A DNA stretch of 64,000 bases. It comes from Trichinella spiralis (taxonomy: Eukaryota > Nematoda > Enoplea > Trichinellida > Trichinellidae). Shown piece by piece: positions 10,397 through 21,904 of this stretch. The stretch is taken from assembly GCA_000181795.3 (NCBI GenBank), contig CM012955.1, positions 14,855,731-14,919,730 on the forward strand. The letters are read 5' to 3'. The notes beneath the pieces were generated by a model that saw nothing but the letters and a program-made list of their open reading frames with translations, had not been told where the DNA came from and did not search any database. A program made the translations under genes and the position numbers. Within the stretch, counting starts at the first letter, position 1. Each line of letters begins with the position of its first letter.

Positions 10397-13300
10397 TCAG
10401 TTTCAGATAAACGAATCCTCTCTGAAAATGTTTCTTTATTCTTTTCTTTTTTTCTGTCCTAATAATGTATTTCATTTTATTATAGTTTGCAGTTTTTGCA
10501 ATTTTAAAAGTTGTCAGAAACAAAAAACCAACAATAATTTAAATCTATCAAGCAACGATCGTCATATTTTCAATTTCATGCAAATTAAAATAATGACCAA
10601 ATGTTAACAACTGAATGTTGTGATGAACGCAAAAGTAAATTGCATAGTTTTAAGCGAATATTTGAGTGAAATTTGTTCATATTTATAAAAAGGAAAATAA
10701 ATCAATAATAATAATAAATAATGTTGAAACAATAAAGTAGATTATTCAAAGTTAATAACATAATTAATCATTTTGCAACATCCGTTTATAATTCGTAATA
10801 AGATGCCAGTAATGGAGTAAAGTTAAGTGCATATGTCTGTTCATTATTCTGATCAACATTGTCTATGACTGGCGCGCCTGCCTCCTTGAAAACTTCTATT
10901 TGACTACGAAACTATTTATACATTTTTAATACTCTGAAAATAATCTTGTAAATTTTGATTGTAATATTTAATAAGCTTAATTCAACTAATAAACTTATTT
11001 TAACTATAGTTCATCATTAAATAGCGTTCAATTTCAATGCACATTTAACATAGTTCAAGTAATACTAAATGCTGACTGACTGTCTCTTCATTATGAAAAT
11101 TAGTGTCGTTTCGTTTCAGTAACGATTGTTTAATTGACCCAAGTGTCTCTAGATTGAAAACTTTTTCATTACTTTTACCACAAAATCATTCAGTTTTATT
11201 TCTATATTTAATTCATTATTATTTTTATAAATTTTTTTCACTAGAAATTAAATTCATTTTAACACACTGTATTTTTTATTTTATTTTCATTTCTGGTTCA
11301 TTGTTGTTTTTCTTTTGGCGCGCATTGTCCAATTGGTTGTTTTTCATTTTTCAATTAGGTCATTTTTGAATTTCACAGCGTCGGTTGGATTTGTCAGTTT
11401 GTCAGAATTTTCTCTTGTCTAATTATGACGTTATACTTTTAATGTTTTAATTTTATTCATCAGAAAATATGACAACGTAGGTGGCTTTTTTATTTATTGC
11501 TCATTGATTCATATAGATTTTAAATATAATTTAAATTGCTTTTTCAATTTTAAATAATTTCTTGATCTGTATATTTTTAATTGTTTTAAATGATTGAAAT
11601 GCAAATTTGTATATGCATTCAATAATAATTTTCTATATTTCGTTTGTAATAATTGCAGATTAATGTTGACCGTCGACTGGCATTTTTACTGAAAAGCCTG
11701 AACAAAATTGATTCGATTTTTCTTTGTTTGACTTTTATTTTATGTCGAAAACGATGTATGTAAACAATTTCAAGATGCCTATTTTGGTAAGTTGCATATT
11801 TCTTTTTTTTTTGCTCACATTGTAATCACTCGAAAATATTGCTAACAATGAATTTTGAGTCTGTGATTTATTAACACAACCAAATAATATATATAACTGA
11901 GAATCGATATAGTATCTATATAATTTATTGAAATTTTAAGGTTTAGTTAACTGTCGGTTTCTTGTGTATTTCTTTTAAACGGTCAATAATTAGAGTCGTT
12001 TATTATAAATGAAATATGTAAGATATTTTGAGAGTTAAGTGGCTTTTTGATTTGAATTTTTCATGTTCTTGTCGACATGCGGTTCGTATTTGTATCAGTT
12101 GAGACAGATAATTCGGCGTTGACTTTTAACGCAGTTACACTTGTTCGACTCGCGCGCTTCATGCGCATTGTTTGTCTATTATGCAAATCAGCCTTGTCTG
12201 AAAATTGATATATGACAGCTTAAGTAAAGCAGTAAAGTTTTACTCTCTTGTGGGAATAAGAAATCATTTAATTCTTAAAGGAATTGGCTTCAAAGGAAGA
12301 AAAGATACGAATGGTTCACTTTAACCTTATTTATTTATGACTATGATATCTGATGTCACAAAGCGAATTTTCACATATTTCGCTTTGAGTATAAAGTAAC
12401 ATATGTGAAGCAACTCAGTTTGAAAAAAATTTTAATAAATCTTTCAAATTCATCTGTATACAGATGAATTTCAAAACAGATTTTAATATTTTCCATCGAA
12501 AAGTTAGTACGTATCAAAGTGCTTACCGTGTAAACAGCTGAATCTGTTCCAGAATAGTTTTAAAATGAATAACGAGAAAATTAAAAAGCAAAGGTGCAAA
12601 TTGCTTTTATCATTTCTAAATGTTATTCATTTCAGTGCAAAAGAATGACTGACAGGTCAGATGATTGACAAGACAAAAATTATAATTAATCACTGTTCGA
12701 TGTAGATAATTTGAAAGAATGAATTTAAAAGAAAACATTATAAATGATATATGCATTTCTATTGCACAATTTATTATTTTTAAAATGTTTTTTAAAATGT
12801 AATTGAAACTATTTAAAAATCAAACATGTTGATTAAGTCTATAAACTATTGTTATTTCTCTGGAATTTAAAACTGAAAAATCGAAACATATGACCAATAA
12901 ATTTTGCAACGCATTTTTTCGCAGCATGCACTTTTCTGTATAACTGAGCATTACACTGATTTTATTTATTAATTACATTTTTTTGACATATTAAACTTGA
13001 CAATAACAGACGTAGTGAACAAGGCATAAATAGCATGTACCTTGTTAAACAAATTTTCTTTTCTACTGTCCATATTCCATACTTACTTTATTGCTCTATT
13101 AGTCAGTCAGTTCTATAGTTGAATCAATAATTTATTTTTAATGTTATTACTTACAATTACTGATATGATTGAAATGACAAGAGGTTATGCATATGTTATG
13201 CATCATTGTAAATTTGCATTTTTATCAAATGGAAATTTTGTTCAAGAATTTTCAAGTGACATAAGCTGTTGAAATATTCAATTCTTATAATTGAAATATC

Positions 13301-14671
13301 AAACATTTTTGTGAATTTTTTTGTCTTTGCACAAATTATTCATTGTCAGTAAGATATACTTGATTACATATTTAAAAAAATGAAATATTAAAGACCAGAA
13401 AAAAAACTGCCGTAATGTCAAGCATTATTGCAGACTAATGGCTAAAAGAATGGTGACCAAATTTCACTTGTAAATTTCAAGCAGCTAAGTTTGAAGTTGA
13501 CAAATAGAAGAATGTATGATTTTTGTACATGATTCAAGAATTAAATTTCTATTCATACATAATTGATATTTCTTAATTATAAATATTACTGTATAGCAAA
13601 TGCGAAATACTTCAATTTTGGTTGTTTTAGTTCATTCACCTACCTACTTTGATGAGTTTTAAAATTCACATTTCATAAATTTGTTTAATAAATCAAAATT
13701 TTATTTAACAAGATAAAATTCCATATACATTAGCAAGAAAATTGGTTAAATTTCAACATCTGTGCCGTAATTGAATTACTTCTTTATTTTTCATTAGAAA
13801 ATCGCAATAGCGAAAGTTGGAATTATAATTTAATTTTTTAGTTATTCATCAAGTATTGTTCATCTAAACTCAGTATTTGATGTATAATTAAATAAAAAGT
13901 ATTTAAATCTTTTTACTGTAGTGGCATTTTTACTTTTTGATGTTGTTTTTTTAACTTTCTGAAATTCAGTTTTTATTTTAAAAAAACAATACTGAAGATA
14001 TACTCAAACAAAACTTAATAACAATAATGGATGGCTTCTATTTGGTTGGATATTAAAATTATTGCTAAAGAAAAACCAAAAAACAATTGATGTGGGTTTA
14101 AGGAATTTTTCATCCACCGTTGAGAAATGGTATTATTGAGCAGTTAAATTTTTGAAGAATAAACGTTCTAATTGAAGTTCGAGATGTTAATCTCAGACAT
14201 TTCCTTCCCTATCCAAATCACAAATATTAAAAATACAGATAGAATAATTACAATTGAAAATAAATAAATAATTTTTCACACTACTAGTCAAGCGGAAGTT
14301 GCTTGGAAACGTTGAAATTAACAGAAATGGGATTTTATTAAATTGTAAGAGGTGACGACGCATTGTGAAACTTTGAGACCAAAAAGTAAGTATCAAGGGA
14401 ATTTTGCAACTGTTGGCAACAGTTTTTTTTGCAACAACTGATCAATGGAATTGGATTAAAATTCAAAGAAATGTATATAATTTGGCGGCATCATGAAAAA
14501 GTGTTTATTCGCTATTAGGTTGGGTTTCTTGTTGCGATAATGATAATAATATTGGATGTTATGAAAATTTATATGATTGGTTTAATGTAAGGTCAGCATA
14601 TCAGTGATGCAAAAGTATCAGTTGTTTCGTCTGTGTGTATGAAGATGATCATCGCATCGATATATTATTCT
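10397..14671. other. Intergenic AT-rich region
   Basis: About 4.3 kb with no supported coding sequence; open frames are short and low-complexity. Two sequence symmetries stand out near 12.36-12.47 kb (listed separately). It may contain 5' untranslated exons or enhancers of the potassium-channel gene, but I cannot define any. Confidence 0.5.
12446..12471. repeat. 26-bp perfect palindrome
   Basis: The half-arm AAATTCATCTGTA is followed at once by its exact reverse complement, with no spacer. It lies in gene-free DNA. Confidence 0.85.
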
Positions 14672-14872
14672 CTAACAAGGACGTTTGTCCAGAGGGCGGT
14701 TTTGGCTGAGTTCCGCTATTTTAGCACTACTCTCAGCTAATGCAGACTCTTTTGCTGAAGCATCCTGCTGTTGCTGGCAAGCAGTCGACAGCCGCTCTTT
14801 CATCGACATCAAATTCAGTAATATTGGCAGCCAACGTGGCAGAAGTTTCTCCAAACTTTCAAGGAATTGTTT
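14672..14872 (-). other. Antisense open frame with coiled-coil character, unassigned
   Basis: On the minus strand, from about 14872 to the stop at 14672, an open frame of about 65 residues contains a leucine-rich part ([17 protein letters not shown]) and an Ala/Glu/Ser-rich helix ([19 protein letters not shown]). Composition looks protein-like, and the helix vaguely resembles the C-terminal coiled coil of CDK5RAP3, but the match is too weak to name. No start codon or clear acceptor is visible upstream. It could be a terminal exon, a pseudogene scrap or chance. Confidence 0.2.
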
Positions 14873-14975
14873 TCCATCAATTATTCTTGTTCATAATTTT
14901 TTTCAAACTTTAAAAATTTTAAAAAGTAAAAATAACAATTCGACATTCTGTTTTTACACTGGGGATAATACCCAG

Positions 14976-17900
14976 ATGCAGTTTGGAGATCGACCATTCG
15001 TCGGCAACGAGGGAGTGTTGACGTGCAATAATCAACTTTTGCAAGCCGATTCCAAATCTGGAAATAAAGATTTCAATTTAAATGACAAATGCAATTATCG
15101 ACGTAGACGAAGTTCTTCTTTAACTGCTGACCCTGAACAGCGTCGATCATCATTACGGGTTCGGCTGAATGTTGGAGGTGAAATACACGAGGTAATGTGG
15201 TCCACATTGAATCACATGCCCACAAGCAGACTTTGTCGTTTATACAATGCATCCACAATCGAAGCGATGCTTTCTCTTTGCGATGATTATGATCCTGAGA
15301 AGAATATGTTCTTTTTTGATCGTCATCCGAGATCTTTTTCATCAGTATTACAATTTTACCGAACCGGAAAATTACACTTTGTGGATGTAAGTTCAATTTT
15401 TAGACGTTTTTTGTTCTTTTTTGTTTTTGAATAGTTTACTACTTTTCACTCTGTCAGAACAACTTTGTAAATGATTTTTAATATTATTCATCTTAAGATC
15501 TTGATTCATTGTTGTCGGCTTTCATTTCATGTTAAAGCATTATGCTCAATATTTGAACAACTTGACGTCGTATCATCAGCTAAGCATGTTATATGAGTTT
15601 GAGCGTTGGAAAAAGTAAGTATTCACGCCGTGCCAGGTTCATGAGAAATTCGGCATTTGTGAAAACCTTTAGCAAAATTTCTATATTTAATCAATAAAAT
15701 TATTCATAATACTTATTATAATAAACTTTGGAAAATTACAATAAATTATTTTCTTTTATTTTTATTGAAGGACATTTTCAATTCACTGAATCATTGATCA
15801 ATAATAATATAAACAAGTGTCATGCTGCGAAGATGGAAATTTTTTTTTTAGTAAAATGTTATTTTTCTTTTTTCTTTTTCAGTAAAATGATATTAGCACA
15901 AGTTTTAAGCTAGATGTATTTTGTATGATATGATCAAATTCATGATGGTCAATTTTTTAAGCTACTCAAATATGATGCTATGGGAAAATCAGAACTTTGA
16001 ATATAGTCAGAATAAAAAGTTGAACAATAATGATAACCATTTTCTCTTCTGAGCTACATGGATTTGAAGTTGTAAACAAGCGAAGTTATTAAACATTTTT
16101 GCCAAATGAAATTTCAAATTACTGAAGTTGTTTTCAAAAGAAAGACACATACGCACACATAAGCGGATTTCAATGAACCTTATCTGGATATAAATTTTAG
16201 TTATTGCTTTTGATTTCTTTTTTATTATACGTAGTAATTAAAGTTGGAAATTACACAGTACTTCATGTTTACTTCAGGCATCATTATTTTGTCTGTTCTT
16301 TTTGTTCTAACGACAAAAAATTGAATTAGAATTAGACTTCAACTTAAACCATGAAATAAAGAAGAAATCCTGGTCATGTTTTTCAGAAGATATGTTCAGT
16401 AAGCTTATGTTTTTTTCGGTTTTTTAAATTATTTTCCAGCTGAAATGAATAAATCCACCTTTTTGCATGGAGAATTTCGACGAGAAAGCAAAAGAGAGCA
16501 GTTTAGCTGATATTAAGAGAATATTATAAGATCAGCAAACTATAGAAGTAAGTCTCTGGAACTATAAGCTGACGCGGGGATTTTTACACGTAGCTAGAGT
16601 TAATCGAATAATTGAGGAAATAGATTTGCTGGACATAAATTTTCTTTTCAATTTTCACTTGTCTGCAAAATAGATTATGATAAAATCCATGGTTCAGCGT
16701 GAATTTTTCTGCGTATCGAAGTTTGCATTCTGTGGGCTTGTTTGTTTTTCTCCATCACTGATTGTTCGTTGATGAACAGATGTTTGCTCTTATAAAACAA
16801 AAGTTCAAGCATGTTGTTGTTTTAAACTTTAAACCAAATTACTAGTAAGATTGAAAGTTAGCAAATGAATGATAATTGAAAAAACTACCTCATTCAATCA
16901 CTTTATATTATCATTAAAAGATACTTAAAGAGCTAGGAAATTTTAGAGTTTTTATAAATAGTAGTTGTAAATTTTTTTCATCAAAATGTTTGTAAAAAAA
17001 GAAGATAATTATTTTAAATCTAAATGGTTTAAATTATTATCATTTTGAATTTATTTGAATAAAATTCCAATTTGAAATAAAAGGAACGTTTCGCTTGGAA
17101 AATAGTAACAGAAATACCAAAAATGTGAACGCAACGATGTTGAAATTTTAGTAATCATTCATGCAGAGTGTTTATTCTCGTTTATTGCTTCCTTCATTCA
17201 CGTCGAGATAAACTGACTACTGCCGCTGAACAATTTCACTGAACAATCTGATTATGGCAACTGAAAGCGTGCCAATAGGTAGAGGCTTGTGCTGATGTTT
17301 GAGCAATAAAATAAACAAACAAATAAATAAATAAATACACCATTTACAAGTGTTGAATTACTTGAATTCAATTTTTCGGTAAATTTGAAACGACCCAACC
17401 ATTCATGTTGTGGATATTTTATTTGTGTAATGGTAAAATGTGAGATTGCTTTTCAACAATATTCAAAAATTACTCATCGTTGATCTTGAACTTTGATAAG
17501 TGAGAAGGAAGAAATAATTATTCACCATCAATATCGTTGTCGTATCGATTCCAATGCTGATGTTTACTTTTGAAAATATTACTTTCCCTCTATCACTGGT
17601 CGTCAATTGCACTCAATGTTTGCTTTTCAGTAGATCATTCAAAAATAAGCAATAAAAAAATGCTCTGCAAATTTGATCAATTTGTTTATTTTCAATTTTA
17701 GGATATATGTGTGCTGGCGTTTACTCATGAACTGGAATATTGGGGGGTGGATGAGGCATTTTTGGAAATGTGCTGTCAGCAGAGATTCTACCAACAGAAG
17801 GAGGCAATACAAGACGAAATGCGCAAAGAGTGTGAATGTATGATGAACGAGCACATATCTGAACGTTTTGGGAGTGGTAAATATGCAGAATTGCGAAGAA

Positions 17901-19470
17901 GAGCTTGGAATTTGCTTGAAAATCCTCAATCTTCAAAAGCAGCTCGGGTTTGCGCATGCTAAATGAAAAACGTTGAACATTAAATTTGAATGAACAAAAT
18001 TTTCAGGTGATCGCATTTTTGTCAATGTTTTTCATTGTGCTTGCGGCACTGGGTTTGACTTTGAACAGCATGCCGGACATAGGCTACCACGACGCGGTTA
18101 CGAACGACACGCTGGAAAATCCGCACCTTTATTACGTGGAGGTGGTGTGCATCGCGTGGTTCACGTTCGAATATTTCGCCCGGTTCTGGGCTTCTCCGAA
18201 GAAACTGAAATTCCTGAAACGTCCACTGAATATAATCGACGTGCTGGCCATATTGCCGTTCTACGTTTCGCTGTTTTTCACGGAGAACCGCCTGCTGGCC
18301 GCTGAGCACATCCAAGATGCCAGGCGTGTGGTGCAAGTTTTCCGCATAATGCGCGTCTTGAGAATTTTGAAATTGGCGCGCCACTCGACCGGCTTGCAGT
18401 CGCTCGGCTTCACGCTGCAGAACAGTTATCGTGAGCTGGGCCTGCTGATGTTGTTCATGTCGATGGGCGTGATGGTGTTCAGCAGTCTTGTGTATTTCGC
18501 CGAAAAGGACCAAGCGAACACCAATTTCACCAGCATACCGGCCAGCTTCTGGTGGGCCAGCATCACCATGACCACGGTCGGCTACGGTGACATGTACCCG
18601 ACCTCGGTGCCGGGCAAGATCATCGGCGCCATGTGTTGCATTTGTGGTGTGCTGGTGATCGCGTTGCCTATTCCAATAATTGTGAACAATTTTGCCGAAT
18701 TTTACCGCAACCAGATGCGCCGGGAAAAGGCGATGAAACGTCGCGAAGCCCTGCTCCGGGCAATGGACGTGAAACGCTTGTCCGAGCAGATGATGGCCAC
18801 GGCCGCCGAAGCCGAAGGTCGAAACCGCTCCATCAACCGTCGGCGCCACGCCACCTCGACCCTGTACGCCGATATCCCACTGGCCACTCCTCCGGCTGGC
18901 AGCAAGCCTGCGGCACAGTTCGGAAGCGTTCTTTTCGACGCCAATCAGAAGGTAACTTTCAAATTTGCCCTTCAAAACAACAAACCTTAGCCTTCAAATA
19001 ATCAATTTCATTTCATTTCATTGAATATTTGAAAATTTGTTCCTATCAATTTTTATCATTATCATTATCATTATCATCATCATTATTGTTGTTGTTGTTG
19101 CTGAAATGTGATGATTCACATTCATCAGAGCAGTGATGGAGAAAGTTTGGCAAACGTCCCCAAAGGATCCCAAGAGCTGGTGGAAATAAAATGCACGTCA
19201 GATGAAAGCGAGCCGCCGGCAATTTTAGCCCCACTATCTGATGAAGGCAGACGATCTCATCTTCATCTAGCTTCCAAGGTTTTCGGCCATTTCAGGCGCA
19301 ACTACGCCAAGCAGCCTATCAAGCAAGAAAAACTTCATACTCGTCGACCGTCATCACAATTCCACTGTAACAACGAATCAGTGTGCGCCATACCAATGGT
19401 TGAACCACCCAATCCGGTGACAAGGCTGTTCAGATCTGCTCGCTCAAATCATCCAAGTAAAATATATTAA
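14976..19470 (+). CDS. Kv2 (Shab-type) voltage-gated potassium channel
   Basis: Four exons, all joined in phase 0: 14976-15386, 17702-17947, 18007-18951, 19129-19470; about 647 residues. The T1 tetramerisation domain starts near residue 61 ([13 protein letters not shown]) and carries the H-x5-C-x20-CC zinc motif of non-Shaker Kv channels across the exon 1-2 junction. S1 begins near residue 220. S4 (about 325-344) has regularly spaced arginines ([17 protein letters not shown]). The selectivity filter TTVGYGD is near 408-414, and the S6 gate has PIP rather than PVP, typical of Kv2. The post-S6 segment ([18 protein letters not shown]) also matches Kv2; the rest of the tail is divergent and Ser/Arg-rich. 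C. elegans EXP-2 is the Kv2-class relative, but I do not claim strict orthology. The start is the ATG at 14976, right after a possible acceptor (cccag); an upstream in-frame ATG at 14685 would add 97 residues. A poly(A) signal is near 19726. Confidence 0.9.
15387..17701 (+). other. Large first intron of the Kv2 gene
   Basis: Donor GTAAGT after the codon of an Asp in the T1 domain; acceptor TTTTAG before DICVLAF. The interior is AT-rich with no open frame resembling Kv2, so exons 1 and 2 are joined directly, which restores the expected T1 spacing. Confidence 0.75.
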
Positions 19471-20127
19471 ATTTATATTCGTTTTTTTTCCTGCTAATTT
19501 ATACCAATAGAAACAAAATTCATTTCAGATTAAACATTTCATTTCAACTTAGCTACTTCAAGGAAGAGAGAGAAAAAAAGATGCGCAAGATGGAAAGAAA
19601 AATCAATTACCGTACTCCAGTCAATTATCAAACATTGTCGGTGGAAATATAAATAACTGGTGCGACTGAAAAATACTGAGCTTATTTCATTCACTCTGTT
19701 CATATCCAATTACATACATTCACTGAATAAAATTTTACTCTTATCAAATGAACAACCGGAAAAGATATTATATGTTATTGTTGTTTCTGTTTTCTTTTTG
19801 TGTTTGATGATGCTATGAAAAGTAGTGCGATAAAATTCTTCAACCATTCAATCTTGCAAAGGGAATACTTTTCGCGTATTGATTGATTTATTAATACGAA
19901 ATACAATAAGTACACTTTATTGAAAACATTCCGAATAAAAAAGTAGATGAATATATAAATATCACAATTCAGAAATGCATAAAAAAGAAGGAATACAATA
20001 TTCGCTCCATCTAATTATTTTAAAAATAAATATTTCCATTCACTGGATTAAAGAGATCGCATAAATAAACTTATATTGAACAAACCACTTAAGAGTACGC
20101 AAGTAAAAAAATGCAATAAATACAGAA
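19471..20127. other. Convergent 3' flanks of the Kv2 and MIER-like genes
   Basis: AT-rich, no gene. AATAAA at 19726 serves the plus-strand channel gene; TTTATT at 19887 can serve the minus-strand gene. Confidence 0.5.
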
Positions 20128-21904
20128 TCATATACTCCATGCCACAGATGGATCCGAACCTTCTTCCGCTGACGTTGACCGCTGGCCAGAGCTCTCAGGT
20201 TCTGCACCGGCACTTTCCACACCCATGCTAAAAATAATCCCTGATAAATAGCAATCATTTCTCTTTTAAATTTATTTATTCTTTAACGTACTCTTAAGTT
20301 TGTTTAATAAAAACAAAAAGAAAAAACAATCTCAACTATATGCATCAACGGAATAAAAAATTTCATCATTATGCCTACATATCAAATTGCAAAGCTGATA
20401 CTGTAAATTTCAAATGAGAAAAGTCACTTCTGAACAACAGCATATTTCAAAACAATGTTACCTGTCAGTGATGGCTTGAGTATTAATGAAGTCCAACATT
20501 CGTCTTTTGAATGCAATGTACTGATCACTCTGCACCCAGACATGATAAAAGTTCACTACTTCCGTAGTAGTGCGATGTTGAAACTAAAAATGTGCAAACA
20601 TTTTTAAACTTTCATTTTTCTTCAAAAAGTAAATAAAAAATGATATTGCCTGAAGTCTGATTTTGTGAAAGTCACGACTGAACTTTGTAAAACCATCTTC
20701 AAAAATGGTAACGTCCGAAATGCTCCATGGTCTTTCACGGAACGTTCCACGAGCACAAAGCAACATTAAAACGTGGTTCCCGATGGCTTCCACGCCATCC
20801 ATTTTCTCTAGTGCGAGAGTTATTTCGCGTTCGATTTTACTCTTCGTCATATCTTTGTCCCACTTCTCCTCGTTGTACACCTCAAGAACATACTCAAAAG
20901 ATAACTTCGCCGTCAACGTTTTGTTGACCCAGTTTGCCACTTCTTCATAAAAAGATTCGAAGCAATCCATTTCAGGACCCGGCTTACTTAGCAATATTTC
21001 CTCTCTAGCAACTGGCTCATCCACTTCCATATCAGGGATTTCAGCTTGACATTCAGGTCCGGTACGAATTTCCTACAAAACTTTTGTCAAGCAATTTCCA
21101 CTTTTCATAATTAATTTAAAAGAAAAACGTACACTTTTCCATGTCGCATCAGATACATAGTCTCTGTCATCTTCATCACTAGTACAAAACGCATCTGGGT
21201 TGGTGAAGTACTCGTTCACCATAGAATCAGAAGCAGAAGCAGAAGCAGTAGTAGAATATTTTTGGCTATCTTTACTGAGCGGATGGTTCGGATAAAGAAC
21301 ACCACCATAGTTTTTCAACAGTTCTTCAATAGGCAAATCTTGTTCCTGTTAAAAAAATGTAATCTTCACAACTAATATCAAAACAAAACAAAACAATAAA
21401 AAATAAAAACAATTTTATCATAAATTATTAATAACAAAATTATAAAAAATCTTCATTTCTCAATAATTAAACAATAATAAAAGATACACTCTGAAGTCTG
21501 GCAACTTCGTCAGCAATTTCATCTCTGTCAGCAACCATTTCTTCTTCTTCAATAGTGCTTTCATCATCAAAGTCCGATTCCTCAGACGACTCTGATTCAT
21601 ACGCGTTACCAGGTTCATCTTCTGCGTCAAATTCATACTCGTCGCTTTCTGATAACTCATATTCTTGAATCTCCGGTGTGATACTTTCTGTTTCAATATG
21701 CACCGCATCATCACCGTCCTTCTCTTCGGTAATACTCTTTTCTTCAACAAACACCACACCATCACTATTGTCTTCGGCAATATGCACTATATCCGATGGT
21801 GGTGTGCTAATTTTCGGTTCACCATGCTCACAGGACTGTTCAGCACTAGAATCATTGCCGGCTTCAGGATGAACATCGCCAGACAACTCTTCCGGTGAAC
21901 TCAT
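20128..21904 (-). CDS. MIER-like ELM2/SANT transcriptional corepressor
   Basis: Five exons on the minus strand: 21904-21488, 21345-21133, 21072-20650, 20583-20462, 20227-20128; 424 residues. The N-terminal third is very acidic (ELSESDEYEFDAEDEPG). A motif LPIEELLKNYGG follows, then GPECQAEIPDME, the usual opening of an ELM2 domain. The SANT domain spans the exon 3-4 junction, about residues 324-378: RPWSISDVTIFEDGF, FSRDFHKI, RTTTEVVNFYHVWVQSDQY. This order (acidic region, ELM2, SANT) is that of MIER1-3, nuclear proteins that recruit class I histone deacetylases through ELM2-SANT. The ELM2 part is poorly conserved, so HDAC binding is inferred. The intron splitting the SANT domain begins with GC, not GT (CAG|GCAATA). 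The ATG at 21902-21904 is the first in frame. Confidence 0.8.

Noticed and set aside
15540-15616. Possible extra exon in Kv2 intron 1 followed by a GTAAGT donor
   Set aside because: Its translation does not fit the T1 domain, and including it would break the H-x5-C-x20-CC zinc motif that the direct join restores.
18022-18975. 317-codon minus-strand frame opposite the Kv2 core exon
   Set aside because: The plus strand is an unmistakable Kv2 channel; the opposite frame has His/Arg-rich composition typical of a complement shadow.
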